Shown here: positions 10,646 to 18,995 of the stretch, piece by piece
Position numbering within the stretch: position 1 is the first letter of the stretch
How the letters are laid out: the number at the start of each line of letters is the position of its first letter
Source of the DNA: an uncultured Clostridia bacterium
GTDB taxonomy: Bacteria > Bacillota > Clostridia > TANB77 > CAG-508
Direction: 5' to 3'
DNA length: 56,742 nucleotides
NCBI GenBank assembly: GCA_944386645.1
Contig: CALXBW010000009.1
Location: forward strand, 1-56,742
Notes under the pieces: generated by a model
Seen by the model: only the letters and a program-made list of their open reading frames with translations
Database searches by the model: none
What the model was told of the DNA's origin: nothing
Translations under genes and position numbers: made by a program

Positions 10646-11209
10646 CTAAATATGAAATCTTTTTATTAATTCTTCTTTTATATCATTGCCACATATTATT
10701 GTTGTTATTATTGCTATAACTAAAGATATTATTAAAGCTATAACAGATAGCATAATATTATTTACCATATTTAATAAAAACAATATGATCATAAATAAAT
10801 TAAATGCAAAAATTATAACATGATATATAATATATTTAGTATAATTTCTCCTACTTATTAGTAGCATCATAAACATCATGACATTCGCAATAGATAATAT
10901 TATTGGTATTGCTATTTCTACTGACCAACCTCTATATCCTGTAATTTTATCTAATAATATCATAAAAATTGAAATTACTAGAGTCTGTATCATTATACTG
11001 CTTGCAATACTACTTCCTCTCCTTATTGAATATATCACAGTTACCCATAAATATACAATACTTATTGAACTAATTAATGACCACATAACTTTTGCATCTG
11101 TTAAAAAATCTATTGCTATAAGTACTCCTGAAATTAATATACATATGAATATCAATATACCAATAATTATATTACTCTTTTCTATATTTATTATTCTAGG
11201 ATATAACAT
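10646..11209 (-). CDS. DUF6320 multi-pass membrane protein
   Basis: A 187-residue membrane protein with about six hydrophobic segments separated by very short loops, the last ending in a charged tail (IKEELIKRFHI). The N-terminal LYPRIINIEKSN before the first segment is typical of DUF6320 proteins. Members are commonly encoded next to HxxxDG acyltransferases, as here. The function is unknown. The stop of the upstream acyltransferase is 2 nt before this start, implying tight coupling. A membrane partner for the acyltransferase is an inference from that linkage. Confidence 0.75.
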   Translation of the reverse strand: MLYPRIINIEKSNIIIGILIFICILISGVLIAIDFLTDAKVMWSLISSISIVYLWVTVIYSIRRGSSIASSIMIQTLVISIFMILLDKITGYRGWSVEIAIPIILSIANVMMFMMLLISRRNYTKYIIYHVIIFAFNLFMIILFLLNMVNNIMLSVIALIISLVIAIITTIICGNDIKEELIKRFHI

Positions 11210-11211
11210 AT

Positions 11212-12468
11212 TTACACACCATTACTTTCTATTCTCACTGCTATTTTTTGTTTTTGTAAGTATTCAAAAAATGTATTTTGTATACTTTGATCTTCCAATA
11301 TTGATGTAAATGTAAAAACGACATTATTTTCAAATGAACAAACTGAACACTTTATTTTCTCTACTACTTCTGGAGCAATTAAAAATAAAAAATTATCAAT
11401 GTATTTTTTATATTCAGATATTATCCCAATTTTACCTATATTTGACAATGTAGATGTAGTATATTTTCTTATTTCAAAATAACTAATTTTCACTGTAAAT
11501 TTCTTTATAAATAGTGGCATCATTTTTATTAATATATTTGTACCTAATTTTACATTTGATGACATCGTTTTTATTATTTCTTCTTCTGTAAGTTTTTTTG
11601 TAAAATCTTCTTTTACAAATTTTAATATATTTTCAAAGCTATCATTTTTATCCATTTTCTTTTCTACTGTTATATATGAAAAAAAATTCGATATTGTCTT
11701 AGAATTAAAATATTTTCTTAAATCAACTGGTATACATATTTTTATTGGCTTTGTACCTTTGTATTTTTTATAGTTTGCTTCATATATTGAATATATGAGT
11801 AATGCAGTAAAATATTGTGTAATTGTTACATTCTTTTCCTTTACTATCTCTTTTAATTTTTTTAAGTCTATTATTCCATGTACAACACTAATTGCTTCAA
11901 ATGGTAAATTTCTTCCTTTCAGTATAAAGGCTCTTTTTGTATTTGGTTTTCCATTTAACTTTTTATTATAATTTTCTATATAACTATCTTCTACTGTATA
12001 TTCTACTTTTCTTTGAATCCTTATATTATCTTTCAAATCATTAGGATGTGAAATTTCTAAATATGTATATACAATTTCTTTTAAAAATTTTACTGCATAA
12101 TTTCCGTCTGTTAAGGAATGGAATACATCTAAATTTATCTTATTCTCAAAATATGTAACTTTAAATAAATATCCATTATTTGTATATTTATTAATATACT
12201 TGCATGGATAATTATTTTCTTTTTCTACTATTGGTTCTTCATTATTATTATCTAAATAATACCAAAAAAAACCTTTTTTTAATCTTACTTTAAAACATTC
12301 AAAATTATTTAAAACTATTTTTAAAGCTTTTTTTAATATATCTGCTGATACTTTTTCATTTAAAACTGTTGAAATTCTAAATACACTACTAAATTTTTTA
12401 TTTGATATTATTGGAAAAATCTGTGCAGAATTATCTAATTTTCTCCAACTTTTATTCTTTACATGCAC
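11212..12468 (-). CDS. Condensation/alcohol acetyltransferase-like acyltransferase
   Basis: A 418-residue protein of the CoA-dependent acyltransferase superfamily. The catalytic motif is FHSLTDGNYAVKFL at about residue 116 (HxxxDG form). The N-terminal NSAQIFPIISNKKFSSVFRI and the late STLSNIGKIG correspond to the solvent-channel and DFGWG-like regions of alcohol acetyltransferase/condensation-type enzymes. These transfer acyl groups from CoA or carrier-bound donors to alcohols or amines. It lies between a membrane-anchored alpha/beta hydrolase (11 nt upstream) and DUF6320 (2 nt downstream). No carrier-protein or adenylation gene is nearby, so nonribosomal peptide synthesis is unlikely. Substrate unknown. 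Confidence 0.75.
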   Translation of the reverse strand: MHVKNKSWRKLDNSAQIFPIISNKKFSSVFRISTVLNEKVSADILKKALKIVLNNFECFKVRLKKGFFWYYLDNNNEEPIVEKENNYPCKYINKYTNNGYLFKVTYFENKINLDVFHSLTDGNYAVKFLKEIVYTYLEISHPNDLKDNIRIQRKVEYTVEDSYIENYNKKLNGKPNTKRAFILKGRNLPFEAISVVHGIIDLKKLKEIVKEKNVTITQYFTALLIYSIYEANYKKYKGTKPIKICIPVDLRKYFNSKTISNFFSYITVEKKMDKNDSFENILKFVKEDFTKKLTEEEIIKTMSSNVKLGTNILIKMMPLFIKKFTVKISYFEIRKYTTSTLSNIGKIGIISEYKKYIDNFLFLIAPEVVEKIKCSVCSFENNVVFTFTSILEDQSIQNTFFEYLQKQKIAVRIESNGV

Positions 12469-12479
12469 TTTTCTCCCTC

Positions 12480-13358
12480 CTATATACTGTTTAATAAATT
12501 TACTAAATCTTGATACCCTTCTTCTGCCTTGTATTCTTCTTTACCCTTTTGTCTTTCTAATATCCATATATGTACCGCTCCTTGTGTTTGCCTTATATCT
12601 ATATTCATTCCATTATTATTTAATCGCTCCTTAAATTTATAAACGTCTGGATTTAATATATCATTAGTTCCTGTATAAATTGTAATCTCTGGTAAATTGC
12701 CAATATATCCATCTATTGGATTAACAAATGTATTATTAATACCATCACTTCCCGCATAAATTTCTCCTGCTAATTTTAATGTAGGTTTAAATAATACAGG
12801 ATCTCTTTTTTGTACTTCATCAATCTCTGGATTTTCTAATCTTACATCTAGCCATGGAGATATCAATATTAATCTTTTTGGTAATTTTAATTTATTCTCT
12901 CCAGCTTTTTCAGTTATAGCAAGTGCTAATCCTCCACCTGCTGAGTCTCCCATAAAAACAAAATTTTCTATATTTATTTTATCTACAAATTTCTCATAAA
13001 ATGGATACATCATATTTTCTACATCTTTATAATTATATTTCGGAGTAAGTGGATAATCTGGAGCTACTATTGTACAACCTAAGTCACTAATTAAATCTTT
13101 ATACAAATTCCAATGTTCATTTGTCATTGCACCCATATATGAACCACCATGTAAATATAATATTACCATATCACTCTTTTTTTCACCCTTTGGAGATAAT
13201 ATAAAAATATTTCTTCCATCATATTCAATTGTTTCTACATTGCAACTTGTTTGAACATCTTTACATATTGATGATTTATTATCTATATTAATACATAAAA
13301 TAATTAATAAAAATAAAAGTATAAATAATATAATTAGTATTCTTTTTAATATTTTCAT
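12480..13358 (-). CDS. Membrane-anchored alpha/beta hydrolase (HSL-type esterase)
   Basis: A 292-residue esterase/lipase. Residues 5-25 form a signal-anchor or signal peptide, so the enzyme probably acts outside the membrane. The oxyanion-hole motif is LYLHGGSYMG at about 67-76, the nucleophile elbow GDSAGGGLAL at about 137, an acid near NDILNPDV, and the catalytic His in GAVHIW. These define the hormone-sensitive-lipase branch. It heads a three-gene cassette with the acyltransferase and DUF6320 membrane protein. This suggests making and breaking an ester on a lipid or envelope molecule, which is an inference. Confidence 0.88.
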   Translation of the reverse strand: MKILKRILIILFILLFLLIILCINIDNKSSICKDVQTSCNVETIEYDGRNIFILSPKGEKKSDMVILYLHGGSYMGAMTNEHWNLYKDLISDLGCTIVAPDYPLTPKYNYKDVENMMYPFYEKFVDKINIENFVFMGDSAGGGLALAITEKAGENKLKLPKRLILISPWLDVRLENPEIDEVQKRDPVLFKPTLKLAGEIYAGSDGINNTFVNPIDGYIGNLPEITIYTGTNDILNPDVYKFKERLNNNGMNIDIRQTQGAVHIWILERQKGKEEYKAEEGYQDLVNLLNSI

Positions 13359-13531
13359 TTTTTTCTCCTACCATTTTTATAAATTATATCATAACAACAT
13401 ATTAAATCAATATATAAGATATTAAGAAATTATTTAACTTATTTCGACAAAATATTTAATTTTTATACAAATAAATACAAAACAAATTCATATTTTAAAT
13501 TAACAAAATTGAAAAAAGATATATTAATTTT

Positions 13532-14284
13532 TTAATATATCTTTCTTTTTTGCACTTTATAGTTTATTTTTGCAATTATGTTAGATGGAACAATTTTTGC
13601 ACCCAATTTAGCAAATTTTATATCTATACCAGGAACAATATAAAACTTTCCTTTTAGTAATTTATTTACTGTATATTCTGCAGTTTGCTGGCTATTTGCT
13701 TCCCTTATTTTAAATTTTACATTTGCAGTTTTATTAAAGTTTGTCGCAACAGGCCCTGGACATAAGATGCTTATTTTTACATTAGATTTCTCTTTTTCTA
13801 ACTCTTCTCTAACAGCTTCAGATAATCTAACAATATAAGATTTTGTTGCATAATAAGTTGCCATTAATGGGCCTGGCATAAAACCAGCTATAGAAGCAAC
13901 ATTTAAAATTTTTCCACTATCCTTTTTTATCATATTTTCTAAGTATAATTTCATCAATATGTGATATGCTTTAATATTTGTATCTATCATATTTATTTCT
14001 TTTTCTAAATCAGTTTTATCAAAATAACCACAATCACCAAAGCCAGCATTATTCACCAAAATATCTATATCAGGATATTTCTTATATATTTTAATACAAT
14101 TTTCTGTTGACGATACATCTATTAATTCTATTTCTACATTTACTAACTTCTCTAGTTCACTTTTTATATTATTTAATCTTTCATAATTTCTAGCAATTAA
14201 CACTAAATTATATCCTCTTTTAGCAAAAGCCCTTGCTAAATCTCTACCTATACCTGAAGAAGCACCTGTTATTAAAACTTTCAT
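13532..14284 (-). CDS. SDR family NAD(P)-dependent oxidoreductase
   Basis: A 250-residue short-chain dehydrogenase. The Rossmann motif is ITGASSGIG at residues 5-13, NNAG near residue 83, catalytic Ser in NVASIAGF and the catalytic YxxxK in TYYATKSYIV, followed by LCPGPVATNF. The C-terminal KFAKLGAKIVPSNIIAKI tail resembles DltE/YqjQ-like classical SDRs. The start at 14284 (MKVLITG) is preferred from homology; GGAG lies 12 nt upstream and the earlier ATG codons overlap it. The substrate is unknown. The gene follows the small membrane-anchored protein by 29 nt. Confidence 0.9.
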   Translation of the reverse strand: MKVLITGASSGIGRDLARAFAKRGYNLVLIARNYERLNNIKSELEKLVNVEIELIDVSSTENCIKIYKKYPDIDILVNNAGFGDCGYFDKTDLEKEINMIDTNIKAYHILMKLYLENMIKKDSGKILNVASIAGFMPGPLMATYYATKSYIVRLSEAVREELEKEKSNVKISILCPGPVATNFNKTANVKFKIREANSQQTAEYTVNKLLKGKFYIVPGIDIKFAKLGAKIVPSNIIAKINYKVQKRKIY

Positions 14285-14313
14285 ATGATTTATCATCTCC
14301 ATATAATAAATTA

Positions 14314-14856
14314 TTAAACACTATCTATACTTATTATTCTATTTATTTCTGGTATAAATTTAATTACAATTTTTTTACCTTCCATATTAAATATAGCTTC
14401 CCATAGATATGTATTATCATTTTTTTCTATACTCTCCAAACTATATTCACTATTATAACCTAAATTTATGTATTTATCTATTATAAATTCTTTTACTTCA
14501 TCATATTTCATATGATCTATAATTTCATTACTATAATCATTATTATCCTTATATTCTTCGATTTCACTACTAATTGCATTAAATCGAATAAAAATATTGT
14601 TATTGATTTCTATATTCCAGTATACTTCATTATTAAAAATATTAGATAATTCAATATTTTTTATATTGGATATATCTATGCTTAATATATCCTCCATATT
14701 TTCTAATTTTATCATTATATCATCTTTGTTTAAAATCGTTTTAAATCCATTCCCCATAATATTTTCTTCGTTTTGTTTATAATTCCTATATAGTAATAAA
14801 AATAATATAAATATAATAATTGAAAATAATAAAAATAATATTCTTTTTATGTTCAT
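14314..14856 (-). CDS. Hypothetical membrane-anchored protein
   Basis: A 180-residue protein with ATG at 14856, chosen because GGAGG lies 7 nt upstream. Residues 3-26 are a hydrophobic anchor (ILFLLFSIIIFILFLLLY). The rest is an acidic, Asn/Ile-rich extracytoplasmic domain with alternating beta-type pattern ending GKKIVIKFIPEINRIISI. That ending vaguely recalls PepSY/YcdB-like folds, but I do not recognise the family. It precedes the SDR gene by 29 nt and could share its promoter. Confidence 0.7.
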   Translation of the reverse strand: MNIKRILFLLFSIIIFILFLLLYRNYKQNEENIMGNGFKTILNKDDIMIKLENMEDILSIDISNIKNIELSNIFNNEVYWNIEINNNIFIRFNAISSEIEEYKDNNDYSNEIIDHMKYDEVKEFIIDKYINLGYNSEYSLESIEKNDNTYLWEAIFNMEGKKIVIKFIPEINRIISIDSV

Positions 14857-15051
14857 AAATATACCTCCAATTACACTTTTATCCATTATACAATTTTATT
14901 TTTATTATTTTTGTCAAAATTTGTCGAATATCATAATTTTTATAATTTTTTTATCATATCCGGAAAACTAATAGAACATACCTCAATATATGTGATTTTT
15001 TACTTAAATTATTCAATTCAGAATCTAGAAATATTCCTAAAATTTTTCGAT

Positions 15052-15084
15052 GAAAAAAATAGATACTTATAAAGTACCTATTTG
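15052..15084 (-). terminator. Terminator downstream of the 6S RNA
   Basis: A 12-bp stem with one G-U pair (AAATAGATACTT/AAGTACCTATTT, 15058-15083), followed on the minus strand by a seven-T run. It lies about 35 nt beyond the closing stem of the 6S RNA. Confidence 0.8.
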
Positions 15085-15119
15085 TCTAATATATATTTTT
15101 CTATTATTATTTTATAATT

Positions 15120-15318
15120 TAAACCCCGCTATAGCCGTCAAGTAAAGAAATTTTAAGGACCTGTTCTTCACAGGTGGGTGTCCTCTTACATACTTCTGGG
15201 TTTCTTAAATAAATTTAAGCATACACGCCATATATAAAGTTAGACTCCCGTTTATATCTTGTTGGTTCTAAAATTTCCATCGTGTCACGTACCATGCAGG
15301 GATATTAATCTTTATCGT
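15120..15318 (-). ncRNA. ssrS: 6S RNA
   Basis: A roughly 190-200-nt structured RNA on the minus strand. The closing stem pairs CCCTGC (15296-15301, read on the minus strand) with GCGGGG (15123-15128). It is followed by the flanking GGTACGTGACACG and, on the 3' side, CTTGACGGCTATA, which form the open central bubble typical of 6S. The terminal arm holds CACCCACCTGT/ACAGGT. A good promoter lies just upstream and an intrinsic terminator downstream. 6S RNA binds housekeeping RNA polymerase as a promoter mimic and serves as template for product RNAs. The identification rests on recalled Firmicutes 6S features; the exact ends are approximate. Confidence 0.8.
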
Positions 15319-15325
15319 TGTATAT

Positions 15326-15354
15326 ATATTATCATAACATATAATATTATTCAA
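15326..15354 (-). promoter_or_regulatory. Promoter of the 6S RNA gene
   Basis: On the minus strand, TTGAAT (-35, 15349-15354), a 17-nt spacer, and TAATAT (-10, 15326-15331). Predicted start is near 15318, matching the 5' side of the RNA. Confidence 0.6.
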
Positions 15355-15491
15355 ATTCATAAATTGTTCTTCTTATTTGATTTTTTGTTGTTTTTACCAT
15401 TATATCTTTGTTAATATCATTTTAAATTTATTTATCAGACATCATTATTATTAGACATTTTTTGAATTTTATGCTACATATTTTTGTAAAA

Positions 15492-16376
15492 TTAGTCTAT
15501 AAAATCTGGCACATATTTTTCTTCATTATCTTCTAAATCTTGTATATAGCCTTTTCTAAAACCGCATTTATTTATATATTTTATTACTTGATTATATTCA
15601 TCTATGCTTATTTTTCTATTTATTTCATTAAATTCTTTTGCCTTATATGTAGGAAAATATTGAAACATAATACTTATATATATATTTCTTCCAAATGTTT
15701 CTTTAATCCAATCTAAAATCATAAATGTATTTTTCAAATTATTTGGTAAAACTAAATGCCTTATTAATATACCTTTTTGCATTATTTTATCTTTATTAAA
15801 AATAGGCATACCTACTTGGTTATACATTTCGGTAATTGCCTTTTCAGCATAATAAAAATAATTATCAGCATTTGAATACTTTTTTGCTAATTCATTATTT
15901 ATATATTTTATGTCTGGCATATATACATCTATATATCCATTTAGCATTTTAATAGTCTCTATATTTTCATACCCACTAGAATTATATATTATTGGAATTG
16001 ATAAACCTTCTCTTCGTGCAATTTTAATTGCTTCAATTATTTCTAGAACATATGGTGTTGGTGTTACTAAATTGATATTATTTACTCCATTTTCTTGCTG
16101 TTTTAGAAAAATTCTTGCTAATTCTTCTATTTCAACTTCTTTTCCATATCCTTGTGCACTTATTTTATAATTTTGACAATAAACACATTTTAAATTACAA
16201 TTACTAAAGAAAACTGTTCCTGAACCATTTTTTCCACTTATACAAGGTTCTTCATAATTATGTATAGAAGATAATGCTATTTTTATTTTATTACCACATT
16301 TACACATTCCAATTTGTCCATTATATCTTTTGGCATTACATCTCCTTGGACATAAATTACATTTACTATTCATCAT
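15492..16376 (-). CDS. Radical SAM protein (PflA-related, COG1313 type)
   Basis: A 294-residue radical SAM enzyme with the cluster motif CNLKCVYCQN at residues 60-67 (CX3CX2C). An N-terminal cysteine cluster (C6, C9, C13, C25, C27) may bind zinc or a second cluster. The pattern CNLCPRRC...GMCKCG followed by GTVFFSNCNLKC is typical of proteins annotated as pyruvate-formate-lyase-activating-like (COG1313); no glycyl radical enzyme gene is nearby, so the true target is unknown. The ORF starts within the last codons of the DUF5662 gene (11-nt overlap). GAGGTAG just precedes two adjacent ATG codons at 16376 and 16373, so the start is ambiguous by one codon. Confidence 0.85.
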   Translation of the reverse strand: MMNSKCNLCPRRCNAKRYNGQIGMCKCGNKIKIALSSIHNYEEPCISGKNGSGTVFFSNCNLKCVYCQNYKISAQGYGKEVEIEELARIFLKQQENGVNNINLVTPTPYVLEIIEAIKIARREGLSIPIIYNSSGYENIETIKMLNGYIDVYMPDIKYINNELAKKYSNADNYFYYAEKAITEMYNQVGMPIFNKDKIMQKGILIRHLVLPNNLKNTFMILDWIKETFGRNIYISIMFQYFPTYKAKEFNEINRKISIDEYNQVIKYINKCGFRKGYIQDLEDNEEKYVPDFID

Positions 16377-16920
16377 CTACCTCATTATATACATATCTAT
16401 TATATATTTCCTTTAGATTCTTTTTATTTATTGTATTTTTTATCCCATTTTTAGATACTTGAAAAAATGTCTCTGTTAATACATTATTTATTTTTTTGTT
16501 TAATATTTCTTTTCCTTCTTTTTTACTCCAATACTCCATTGGAGATGATTGTTTCCAATCTTTTCCCATATATGTGATAGATGCCGATATTTTATCACAA
16601 ATCATCTCACACACATACTTAAATGGAATAATTGGTGTAGGATTTGTTGAAAACCTATCATACCAGTACGCTGCATGATGCTTATTTCTACCTCTATGAT
16701 GTAAACGAGCTTCTGAATATCCCTTATCTTCGACACACGCTGCTATTGGACTTCTATTTCCTTGATAATATTTAACCCCTTCACAAAATTCTGTAGGCGA
16801 AAATTTAGATAAATCATGTACTAATCCTCTCCATGGTATACCTGCCATACAGCATAGTTTAAATACTATCCATTTATGTTTTAAAATTACTCTTGTATGT
16901 AAAAATATTTTTCTTAGCAT
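16366..16920 (-). CDS. DUF5662 family protein
   Basis: A 184-residue protein, with AAAGGAGAC 8 nt before ATG. It has conserved histidine-rich features: GLVHDLSKFSP near residue 33, ARLHHRGRNKHHAAYWYDRF around 72-91 and EMICDKISASITYMGKDW after that. The HD..., HHxxNxHH pattern suggests an HD-like metal-binding helical fold. The family is seen in Clostridia and phages, with no proven activity. Overlap with the downstream radical SAM gene suggests co-expression. Confidence 0.8.
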   Translation of the reverse strand: MLRKIFLHTRVILKHKWIVFKLCCMAGIPWRGLVHDLSKFSPTEFCEGVKYYQGNRSPIAACVEDKGYSEARLHHRGRNKHHAAYWYDRFSTNPTPIIPFKYVCEMICDKISASITYMGKDWKQSSPMEYWSKKEGKEILNKKINNVLTETFFQVSKNGIKNTINKKNLKEIYNRYVYNEVDDE

Positions 16921-17162
16921 TTTTAGTCTCCTTTTTTTAACAGAATATTTTTTCTGTTAAACTTTTTCATCTTATATAATATGTTAAATGTACAATTTTA
17001 AAATATATCATATTATATTAATTTGTCAATAAATATTGAGATTATTTATAATATGTATTTTTAACATATGTACTAAAATTATTCGTAAAATATTGTAAAA
17101 TAAAATCTATTTCATTAATGCTTGCAACTTTCTTTTAATTTACATATATAATACATAAAATG

Positions 17163-17206
17163 CAAAAAACTCTATGAAATAAAAAATATTTCATAAAGTT
17201 TTTTGT
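17163..17206 (-). terminator. Terminator of the sigma/DUF4179 operon
   Basis: Near-perfect inverted repeat: AAAAAACT..ATGAAATA (17164-17181) against TATTTCAT..AGTTTTTT (17187-17204). It is followed on the minus strand by a T-run, directly after the DUF4179 stop. Confidence 0.85.
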
Positions 17207-17209
17207 TCT

Positions 17210-18313
17210 TTACTTTTCTAACTCAATAATTATCTCTTCCCCTTTATTTGTAAACATATGAACTGTTATTGTATCTGTTGCATCATATTTTGTTAAATTA
17301 AATGTTTGATGATAATCTACTATCTTATTTTCACCTTCTGGCACTCCATAACCACCATCTCCATCACTTCTTTGTGATGTTTCAAATTTCTTGCCATCTG
17401 ATGTCTCAACATACTCTCCTTGAATTGCCATTTTATCACTGATATTAGTTGGTGTACCACGATATAATTCATAATCTATCTTATCTGTTGTTATTTCTGG
17501 AATTGCTATCTTTAATGAAGTAACAGATAAAACTGCTTGTATATTATCTATATTTATACTATCATCACTACATTTTTTTGCTTTATATCTGATAGTCTCT
17601 CTATTATAAAACTCTTCTGGCACATCTACCTCAAACTTCCAATTACCTTCATAACATAAAACTTTATCATCTATATTTTCATTATCTCTTGTTGTTATTT
17701 TAGATAATGTAACAGTTAAATGTTTACTTTTAGGGAATAATTCTGTACTACCTGTAGCAGTTAAATAAACTGTTATTTCATTATCATTTTTCTTTATTGG
17801 AACTATACTATAAGAGCCTTTATATGATTTTTCTACTTCTTCATCTGTATCAAAAACACTTCTTGTATTAAATACAATTTTTCCTGTTTCATCTACTATT
17901 TTCAAATCTTCAAAAGTCATGCGTTCAAAATCATCTATATTATACTTTTCATTTAATTTTACATTAAAATTCATGGCAAAATTAAAATCATCCATTGTCA
18001 TCGAATCTATACTTATTTCAATACCATCTGCATTTTGATATTCTGTATTAAAATTTGCTACATAGCCATTTTTAACAGCTGTATCAACTCCATCACTTAC
18101 ATTAAATCCAAATAAATTTTTCACAAAGTCAGAAATACTCCCCGCAAATGCCACTCCTGTTACAGAAACAACTAATAAACAAGCTACAGCTGCAGACTTC
18201 ATAACATTTTTACTACCTTTTTCCATATTTACTATATCCTCCTTTTGGAAATTGGATATAGAAATTTTTAATTTTACCTTATCCTTTATTAAATTTTCCA
18301 ATTCTTTATTCAT
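17210..18313 (-). CDS. DUF4179 domain protein, putative anti-sigma partner of the ECF sigma factor
   Basis: A 367-residue single-pass membrane protein. The ATG at 18313 (MNKELENLIKDK) overlaps the sigma gene stop by 8 nt and has AAGGAAGGTGG about 8 nt upstream. The order is a short cytoplasmic region (1-40), one transmembrane segment (about 42-60, AAVACLLVVSVTGVAFAG), then a large extracytoplasmic beta domain. DUF4179 proteins are regularly encoded immediately after ECF sigma factors in Clostridia and Bacilli and are thought to hold the sigma factor at the membrane. The signal sensed is unknown. The gene is followed by a strong terminator. Confidence 0.85.
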   Translation of the reverse strand: MNKELENLIKDKVKLKISISNFQKEDIVNMEKGSKNVMKSAAVACLLVVSVTGVAFAGSISDFVKNLFGFNVSDGVDTAVKNGYVANFNTEYQNADGIEISIDSMTMDDFNFAMNFNVKLNEKYNIDDFERMTFEDLKIVDETGKIVFNTRSVFDTDEEVEKSYKGSYSIVPIKKNDNEITVYLTATGSTELFPKSKHLTVTLSKITTRDNENIDDKVLCYEGNWKFEVDVPEEFYNRETIRYKAKKCSDDSINIDNIQAVLSVTSLKIAIPEITTDKIDYELYRGTPTNISDKMAIQGEYVETSDGKKFETSQRSDGDGGYGVPEGENKIVDYHQTFNLTKYDATDTITVHMFTNKGEEIIIELEK

Positions 18314-18854
18314 TACTATATCCACCTTCCTTAAATTCTTTTCTTATTTTCTTTCTTATCCTATATAACTTAGACTTTATTTTAAATTCAGAAACATTTA
18401 ATTTTTTTGAAATTTCTTTTATTTTCATTCCTGAATAATAATACATGTTAAATATATTCATATCTTCTTTTTTCATTTTTTTTACTATTTCTTCAATTAT
18501 ATTAGACTGTTCTCTTTCTTCATATATCATATCAATCTGTCTAAAATCTAATATATTATTTTTATAATCTTCTATATCATCATTAATTTTTATATTTCTA
18601 AATTTTTCTTTAACTAAATTTCTTGTAATACCTGCTATGTACGAACTTATCATTCTTTCTTCATCTAATTTTTCTTTATTCTTCCATAATATAAAAAATG
18701 TATCTGAAATTATTTCTTCTATATCTTCATTAGCTAACTTATTCATTGACATATTGTCTATAATTTTATATACATATGAACTATATTCCTCTATTATTTT
18801 TTCTATATCTAATATTTCGTCTTTTTTATAATACTTTATTTCGTTTCCTTTCAA
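18306..18854 (-). CDS. ECF-type RNA polymerase sigma factor
   Basis: An approximately 182-residue sigma-70 family protein. Region 2 is EEYSSYVYKIIDNMS...EEIISDTFFILWKNKEKL. Region 4 is MYYYSGMKIKEISKKLNVSEFKIKSKLYRIRKKIRKEF with a clear helix-turn-helix. The open frame extends up to 18953, but that part overlaps the 3' arm of an upstream terminator. The proposed start is TTG at 18854, 12 nt after AAGGAG, giving the usual ECF length; this start is uncertain. It is likely co-transcribed with, and inhibited by, the overlapping DUF4179 gene. Confidence 0.85.
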   Translation of the reverse strand: MKGNEIKYYKKDEILDIEKIIEEYSSYVYKIIDNMSMNKLANEDIEEIISDTFFILWKNKEKLDEERMISSYIAGITRNLVKEKFRNIKINDDIEDYKNNILDFRQIDMIYEEREQSNIIEEIVKKMKKEDMNIFNMYYYSGMKIKEISKKLNVSEFKIKSKLYRIRKKIRKEFKEGGYSNE

Positions 18855-18944
18855 TTTAGATCTAAACTCCTTTTTTATATTAAGATACCTTACATATATA
18901 TATTGATATATTTTTATAAAAGGTAGCACTTTTTTATAGAAAAA

Positions 18945-18987
18945 TATAGCCATAGATATATTTTTTCTATCTATGACTATTTTTTTA
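18945..18987 (-). terminator. Terminator of spoIVB
   Basis: Minus-strand hairpin ATAGTCATAGATA / TATCTATGGCTAT with one G-U pair, preceded by an A-run and followed by TATTTTTCT. It lies just after the restored spoIVB stop at 18996 and before the sigma gene. Confidence 0.75.
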
Positions 18988-18995
18988 TATTAACT

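Noticed and set aside
15058..15320. tmRNA or RNase P RNA as an alternative to 6S RNA
   Set aside because: No tRNA-like ends or tag reading frame, and too short for RNase P; the closing stem and open central bubble fit 6S better.
18855..18953. N-terminal extension of the ECF sigma factor
   Set aside because: The upstream ATG overlaps the 3' arm of the spoIVB terminator and has no ribosome site; the extension does not resemble sigma region 1/2.
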